A model generated the notes under the pieces. The model did not search any database. It saw only the letters and a program-made list of their open reading frames with translations, and was not told the DNA's origin. From positions 1,178,001 to 1,242,000 of the forward strand of contig JAMZAV010000051.1 of assembly GCA_024449915.1 (NCBI GenBank): 64,000 nt of DNA. Direction: 5' to 3'. Numbering within the stretch: the stretch's first letter is position 1; the number at the start of each line of letters is the position of its first letter. A program made the translations under genes and the position numbers. Positions 59,413-64,000 of this stretch are shown piece by piece. Origin of the DNA: Sweltsa coloradensis. Lineage: Eukaryota > Arthropoda > Insecta > Plecoptera > Chloroperlidae.

Positions 59413-60774
59413 GGGGAGATTGGGGTAATAAGGAATTGGGGTAATTGGGAACAAGCCCTATAATTAAGAAATTTGAAGATGTAAATTTTTATGAAAAATT
59501 GTTTGGTAAGGAACATACCTTCTTCTTTGATAATGTAATCAATTCTACTGAAAACAATAACTTTTGATTGGTGTTTTTAGGACTCTTGTAAGGTACTGCA
59601 AAAAAAAGTGTAAAATGTTTCTAACAATGTTTTAAAAATCAAATTTTCCTTTCTTATAAGAATTAATTGTAGTAAAGACTGTATGCTTATTTTACTGCTT
59701 ACATATGAGAGTGCCTTATTTTGATTTTTGTAATTTTTTATCTCTTTCCTCTCCTAAAAGTAGGGGGTAATTCCTATTTGCCCCAAAAACTTAATTTTTG
59801 GGGTAAAAGGGAACACCATGAGGGGTAAATAGGAATACTAGGGGAAAATAGGAATGAGTCATATAGTGTAATGCTATATCATAGGGGTAAATGGGAACAA
59901 ACATGTCTCGTCATGCAGGTAGGGTAATAAGAATCCACAATCATCAACCACTGGAAATTGAAGTAAAATTCCTAGAGCGTAGAGGTAATATCTTTGTTTG
60001 GCCCTTGAGGGATGACTTTGACATCATTCAAGAGGCAAATCTTTTCCTAGGCCCAATTAAGCTCATTGGGATCACTAAATTTAATTTAGAACCAGATCCA
60101 AAAATAATTCAATCATTTTGGGAAAAGTTTAAAACACAACAAGTAGGCCCTGATGAAAATCTGGGTTAATAAATTAAATGTGAGGGAAGTGTTCCTTATT
60201 GCCCCCACTTAAAAAGTGTATATTTTTCCTATTAAACAGTAATTCAGGCATAACAATTTCTATATTTGTAATTTTTCATGATACAAATACTTTTTTTAAA
60301 TATTAACATCATGCTATGAGAAGCTTTGTGTAGTTTTAAGACAAAAATTACAGTTTAAAAAAAAACTGTAATGTCATGTTTCTAGCTATTAAAAAAATAC
60401 TACAATTTGCATCTGTTCTAACTTTGTCAATAAGCAAGATATCAAGATGAATTCTTTGCTACTTAATTATACTACAAATACCTATGTTCCTATTTGCCCC
60501 ATATATTTTTAATGCACCTACCTTGCTTCTTATAATGCTTGTTCCTTATTGCCCCAAAATGTTGGGGTAATAAGGAACAATATGCGCGTGTAGAAAAAAA
60601 ATCATTGCATCTAAAATAACACATGAATGCAAAATATTTAATTTTATTAAGAAAGCCAATGTTTCAATGTATCTGATACCACTAAAACATTTATAATATG
60701 TTTTTCTAGTTATATGTAAATTGAGATCATAGGTCAACTTACACAAATTTGTTCCTAATTACCCCAATCTCCCC
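59413..60774 (+). mobile_element. nested 1.36 kb TA-inserted element (pogo/Tc1-type ends)
   Basis: 17 bp perfect inverted repeats GGGGAGATTGGGGTAAT, with TA on both sides (59411-59412, 60775-60776), place it with TA-targeting (Tc1/mariner/pogo) transposons. Variants of GGGGTAAT(A/T)AGGAAC occur about a dozen times: mostly forward on the left (59418, 59436, 59801, 59821, 59884) and reversed on the right (60190, 60485, 60541, 60751). At 60541-60578 they form a 17 bp-arm hairpin. It carries one transposase-like frame (59891-60169) and is too short to be autonomous. Confidence 0.88.
59891..60169 (+). pseudogene. C-terminal transposase fragment (pogo/jerky-like)
   Basis: A 92-codon frame with KFLERRGNIFVWPLRDD at residues 26-42 and LFLGPIKLIGITKFNLEPD after it. 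A Phe-x-Trp-Pro motif followed by an acidic pair and a hydrophobic segment is what I associate with the C-terminal tail of pogo/jerky-type DDE transposases; the catalytic domain is missing. The ATG lies inside one of the element's own repeats (GGGGTAAATGGGAAC), so the start is probably not the original one. It may be the last exon, with an acceptor upstream of residue ~11. It belongs to the nested element, not to the host gene. Confidence 0.6.
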
Positions 60775-60784
60775 TATACTTAAT

Positions 60785-60880
60785 AGATAAATTCGTATTT
60801 AATGTCAAACCAACCACTCAGTCACAACTAATTTTCAGTGTAGGACTTTAATTTAAAGCGACCAAGCCAACCCTGTAAGC
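60785..60880 (-). mobile_element. SINE family 2 fragment
   Basis: ACCACTCAGTCACAACTAAT, TTTCAGTGTAGGACTTTAAT and GCGACCAAGCCAACCCTG match the 3' part of 34563-34985. It sits within the hAT element next to the nested transposon. Confidence 0.65.
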
Positions 60881-60971
60881 CGTATTGATTCGATGCCTAA
60901 GAAGAAGAGTAAAACAAGCACGTGTTAGTCTACGTCGGTCTTGTTCAAACCCTGTTATAATTTATGAATAT

Positions 60972-61118
60972 ATTTTACTTACAAGTGGTCTCCGAGTCGG
61001 GAAATTTCTCCGCAGATGCACAGGAAGTCGTAGCTGTTGACCTAGACGCAGTTACACTATTCACAGGCTTTTTGTTCATAAATAATTGAAGCAGAGTTGG
61101 CTGTTTGCGTTTGGACAT
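60972..61118 (-). pseudogene. hAT transposase N-terminal exon
   Basis: On the minus strand an ATG at 61118 opens MSKRKQPTLLQLF and then a Ser/Thr-rich stretch, 48 codons in all. The start of basic residues followed by TLL-x-x-F is typical of hAT-related transposases and their domesticated zinc-finger MYM-type relatives. The exon meets a strong donor ACTT|GTAAGT near its end (about 60977); reading through gives a stop at once. The BED finger and catalytic exons are not found, because the rest of the element was deleted. It is too short to show in a 60-codon ORF screen. Confidence 0.7.
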
Positions 61119-62053
61119 TTTAATAAAACAGAAAATCCAAAATGTAATTACACGCGTAAATAAAATAGCATAATAATATCACAGATCAGGTATACATTAA
61201 ACTAGCACATCTATACTTTACTCCAATAGAACGAACACAACACAGTCACAGTGACACTAGGACTTCTTGACTGGACCAGAGGTAAAGTGAAACTGAAAAT
61301 GCTTACTGATCAGTAGTCAACACACTTCACAAAAAAAGTTCTGAGGGAGTTCCTTGCATATACTGGGCAATGGAACATAAGAATGGATGGATTATAACGG
61401 AACATCTATTTGCAAATGTTCTGTAATCTGTAATGTAATGTTCTGTGACATTTCGCCCATTCAAGATGAAGTAATTTACAATTTCCGTCTCCACGTAAAG
61501 CCCGACATAGAAGTTGACAACCTAGTGACAAGGTTATTTCTTATTTTAATCTTTCCAACCATTGCCTGAGCACGACCGCTACCCGTCGTGCCGCCTTTAC
61601 AGCTTTCCGAGAAAACCGAAAAGAGATGTTTACCTCAACCCCCACCCTCCAGGGGCCTGGCCTGGCCGCTACATGTAACCTCTTTTGTTAGTGTTTTCAA
61701 AGAACTACTATGATAAAATAATGATTATCTCTTACAATAAAGTTTTGCTACTTTTATAGTTGAAACTTGTTATAATCAACCGTTATATATTTCTCATGCA
61801 TAATTAAACGATACTCATGTTTGATATTAAGGGGGGGCAAAATGATAGTCTTGCCCCCCCCTTGATTTCGTAGGGGGGGCAAGTGCCCCCTCTGCCCCCC
61901 CGGTTCCGGCGCCACTGCCTACTAGGCCTAGAGTTTTACCAAATGTAAGTTTTTTTCAGAGGGTGGGGGGAAGTTCTTCTCACATTTGCCAAAGTCAAAA
62001 AATGTGTACAAACAATAAGTTTAGAATAGCTCTGATCAGCACTTGTCATGCAG

Positions 62054-62101
62054 TATACCCCCTTCCTCCCCCTCCACCCTAATCAAACAGCAAGCTGCAA
62101 G
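62054..62101 (+). CDS. possible 48 nt symmetric cassette exon of the three-exon gene
   Basis: Between CATGCAG| and a consensus donor AAG|GTGAGT lie exactly 16 codons open in phase 0 (YTPFLPLHPNQTASCK), so inclusion between exons 1 and 2 would keep the frame. The acceptor has a poor pyrimidine tract, which would fit an optional exon or chance. Confidence 0.25.
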
Positions 62102-63075
62102 GTGAGTCGATTGTTTCTTGTACGCGATTCACGACTGTGCTCTAGTCTTTGCATCTCGTGCCAGACTGATTTAAAGAAAATTAAGGGTGATTTTTGTGAA
62201 TCTGCCTTGGTGGCTCACATTCTGCAGAATGATAATATTTACTGGACAAAGTCAACAAAGTAAGCCTAGCCTTGGTGAAGTTCTCACATTGGAGTCAAAC
62301 TCGACACTGAAACTATTTTGTTCGCCTTATGCTAATAGCTACGTAATAAACTATTGGAACGTACATTTTAGCAGGCATTTATTTTCATAGTTAATTGTGA
62401 ATTAAGTAGGCCTATAGTTTAGGCATAAACCATTCAGTTTATATACCTAGGCAAAAGCTAGGCCTAGTAACTTTTTAATGTGATCTGGAGAGCTCCCATT
62501 TGTATGATCAATCCAAAGATGGACCTTTCAAAACATTTTGTAGGCCTAGGCCCCTGGCCCCCTACCTACCTAGGACAAACAAAATAAAAGTTTGCATACA
62601 AGTTATTTAGTACAAACTTTGTTCATGTAGTTGTTGCATCATTGGTTAGTTACTGACTAAGATAAGCGCAAAGGATTTGTTATAAGATTTGTGAAGGCTA
62701 TAGGTTGAGCAAGTTGGGTAATTGTAGCTGCTTATTTTTAAAAAAATTGGTAGGTCTGTGGGCCCGGCCTACTGGTATTAAAGCATATTTTTAGGACTGT
62801 GCAGTTGTTGACTAGGCCTATGTTGCCTGAATGTTTGTTGCCGTCTGCCGTGGCACATACGATTGCGCTGTTACGAAGTGTATTGATTCGGAGAATCGTT
62901 TCCTACTTCATTCCTAAGCCTCCGGAGCCGACTCCTAAATTTAGGTCTACTTGATATCATGATTTATGTTTAGGCTACAAGTGACAAAAAAAATTACATG
63001 AACAACTCATAACATCACTTTCATTTAATTTTTTAATTTTTTTTTCTCTTATAAAATATGTGTTACAATTTTTAG

Positions 63076-63222
63076 TTGCCATGTGGGAATGAATCAAGAG
63101 TCATCCAGTCATCTTCACCAACTGTATTAGAGGAAACCAAAGATCCACCGAGCATTGAAGACGTGTCTGTTAATGAGGAAAATTTGTTAATGAATCCCGC
63201 AATAATCGACACAACCCACCAG
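63076..63222 (+). CDS. three-exon gene, exon 2 (residues 53-101)
   Basis: Acceptor TTTTTAG| behind a T-rich tract and donor CAG|GTAGGC bracket 49 codons in phase 0. The first codon is TTG (Leu), read through from exon 1, not a start. Composition is Ser/Glu/Asn/Pro-rich and acidic (VLEETKDPPSIEDVSVNEEN), probably disordered. The donor lies in a GTAGGCCTAC palindrome of the regional motif class, so the splice site and the motif overlap. Confidence 0.7.
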
Positions 63223-63800
63223 GTAGGCCTACATCACTATATAATCACAATAAGTTTTATTATTTAATGTCTATCCCATTCAGTTATTAATATTTGTTTA
63301 CAGAGAACAATAAATTAAACTAAACTCAGGTAGGGCCTAAGCTACTTAAATGCACACAAAAATAATTAATTGTAGGCCTAGCTAGAGCACATTTAGAAAT
63401 TTCATTTTCAAGAAGACAGGGCAAAAAAACAATTTAAAAATAGATCAAAAGCACTTTCTAACCGTGGGAAGTAAACCTGTTCTAGGGTTCAATATGCCCC
63501 TATTCAGGTAAACTAGGCCTAGGTAGGCTATGTTGCTGATAGTACAATTGTGAAGGGATGTCTGAGGGCTGTTTACGAGGCCTCAATCCCTTGCATTCGG
63601 ATTGACGACTGAGGCAAACCTCGGAAAAACCCTTCAGTCAGGAATGTTAATGCCTAGTAAAAATTATTTAACACTTCAAGTTAAAACTTAAAATATTATG
63701 GCCTAGGCCTATATTAAAACTTCTTAAGATAAAGAATGCCCTAATTTATCTAAGATATAAATATTTATATGTGCTATAGGTACTTTGTCTTGTTTTACAG
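63223..63800 (+). other. intron 2 (578 bp)
   Basis: GTAGGC donor to TTGTCTTGTTTTACAG acceptor. Contains a SINE family 1 fragment (minus, about 63550-63650, CAGTCAGGAATGTTAATGCC) and four TAGGCCTA-type sites. Confidence 0.6.
63550..63650 (-). mobile_element. SINE family 1 fragment
   Basis: Complement of CCTGACTGAAGGGTTTTTCC, GAGGTTTGCCTCAGTCGTC and CCCTCAGACATCCCTTCAC, matching the body of the 27.2 kb copy without its head. Confidence 0.7.
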
Positions 63801-63842
63801 ATGAGTGAAAAAAAGATATCAATCAGTCACCATAAAAACTAA
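63801..63842 (+). CDS. three-exon gene, exon 3 (residues 102-114, stop)
   Basis: A strong acceptor (TTTGTCTTGTTTTACAG|) precedes 13 codons (MSEKKISISHHKN) and TAA in phase 0, closing the frame from exons 1 and 2. The C-terminus is basic, in contrast to the acidic exon 2 part. No AATAAA signal is visible before the window ends at 64000, so the 3' UTR continues beyond it. A very short last coding exon is less certain than exons 1 and 2. Confidence 0.6.
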   Translation: MSEKKISISHHKN

Positions 63843-64000
63843 AACGTTCGAGTAGCTAGCACAAAAATCTATTTGTGAACTTTTTTTTGTTATTTTTGGG
63901 GTAGAAATTACAACTTGCCTAAACCTAAATGCCCACCATGATGTCAATGTTAGTACTTAGTCTAAAATGACCCATCTATGTTTTAATTTACCATTTTCTT

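Larger units (their letters stand above)
59162..61917 (-). mobile_element. internally deleted hAT transposon, 8 bp target duplication
   Basis: Ends are CAGTGGCGCCGGAAGTACC (left) and the complement of CAGTGGCGCCGGAACCGG (right), giving 14 bp perfect inverted repeats. The 8 bp duplication CCTACTAG sits at 59154-59161 and 61918-61925. An 8 bp duplication and CAGTGGCG-type ends are hallmarks of the hAT superfamily. G/C-rich stretches adjoin both ends. Only an N-terminal transposase exon remains (60972-61118, minus). A second element (59413-60774) and a SINE fragment interrupt it, so the transposon cannot move by itself. Confidence 0.93.
58395..63075 (+). other. intron 1 of the three-exon gene (4.68 kb)
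   Basis: GTAAGT donor to a TTTTTAG acceptor behind a long pyrimidine tract. It contains the nested transposons at 59162-61917, a possible 48 nt cassette exon (62054-62101), a solo hAT-like end (CAGTGGCGACTCATGACTG, 58795) and many TAGGCCTA-type palindromes. Confidence 0.7.

Noticed and set aside
1..64000. CRISPR arrays, bacterial operons, rRNA genes, integrated viral genes
   Set aside because: No regularly spaced short identical repeats, no reverse transcriptase, capsid, integrase or rRNA signatures were seen on either strand.

Overview
This 64 kb window looks like nuclear DNA from an animal, most likely a marine invertebrate. It is AT-rich, with spliceosomal introns (GTAAGT donors, pyrimidine-rich AG acceptors), hAT, piggyBac-type and TA-inserting DNA transposon relics, tRNA-derived SINEs, minisatellites and many microsatellites. 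A dense TAGGCCTA motif at the right end recalls echinoderm or hemichordate genomes, but that is an impression from memory, not a test. There are no rRNA genes, intact tRNA genes, CRISPR arrays or bacterial-type operons.

Regions 1-58 kb: nearly gene-free. A Gln/Asn-rich possible first exon lies at the left edge. The rest is AT-rich DNA holding four copies of a ~650 bp TTAA-ended MITE (2.6, 19.6, 32.4, 43.7 kb), several copies of a family starting TGGATGAGCGAAGCG (1.4, 22.3, 43.0, 52.7 kb), hAT MITEs with 8-9 bp target duplications (16.9, 26.4 kb), and a 2.4 kb terminal-inverted-repeat element (40.4-42.8 kb). There are two tRNA-derived SINE families, a 142 bp tandem array (8.1-8.9 kb), a ~68 bp minisatellite (9.3-10.2 kb), a 32/64 bp array (38.8-39.1 kb), a foldback element (29.9 kb) and long simple repeats. 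A few CpG/GC-rich pockets (10.4, 13.2, 21.7, 34.2, 44.8, 45.6, 50.5, 54.6, 55.4 kb) may be promoters or decayed exons; none gave a recognisable protein. Two small open frames with hydrophobic N-termini (51.06 and 56.80 kb) are weak gene candidates.

Region 58-64 kb: the only well-supported host gene. Three phase-0 exons on the + strand (58239-58394, 63076-63222, 63801-63842) join into one 114-residue frame with a stop codon. Its 4.7 kb first intron contains an internally deleted hAT transposon (59162-61917, 8 bp duplication CCTACTAG). That element keeps only an N-terminal transposase exon on the minus strand, and is itself interrupted by a 1.36 kb TA-inserted element packed with GGGGTAAT-AGGAAC subterminal repeats and carrying a C-terminal transposase fragment. 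The same gene region has a strikingly high density of TAGGCCTA palindromes.

Limits: assignments rest on reading alone. Most boundaries without target duplications are approximate, and no homology search was possible.
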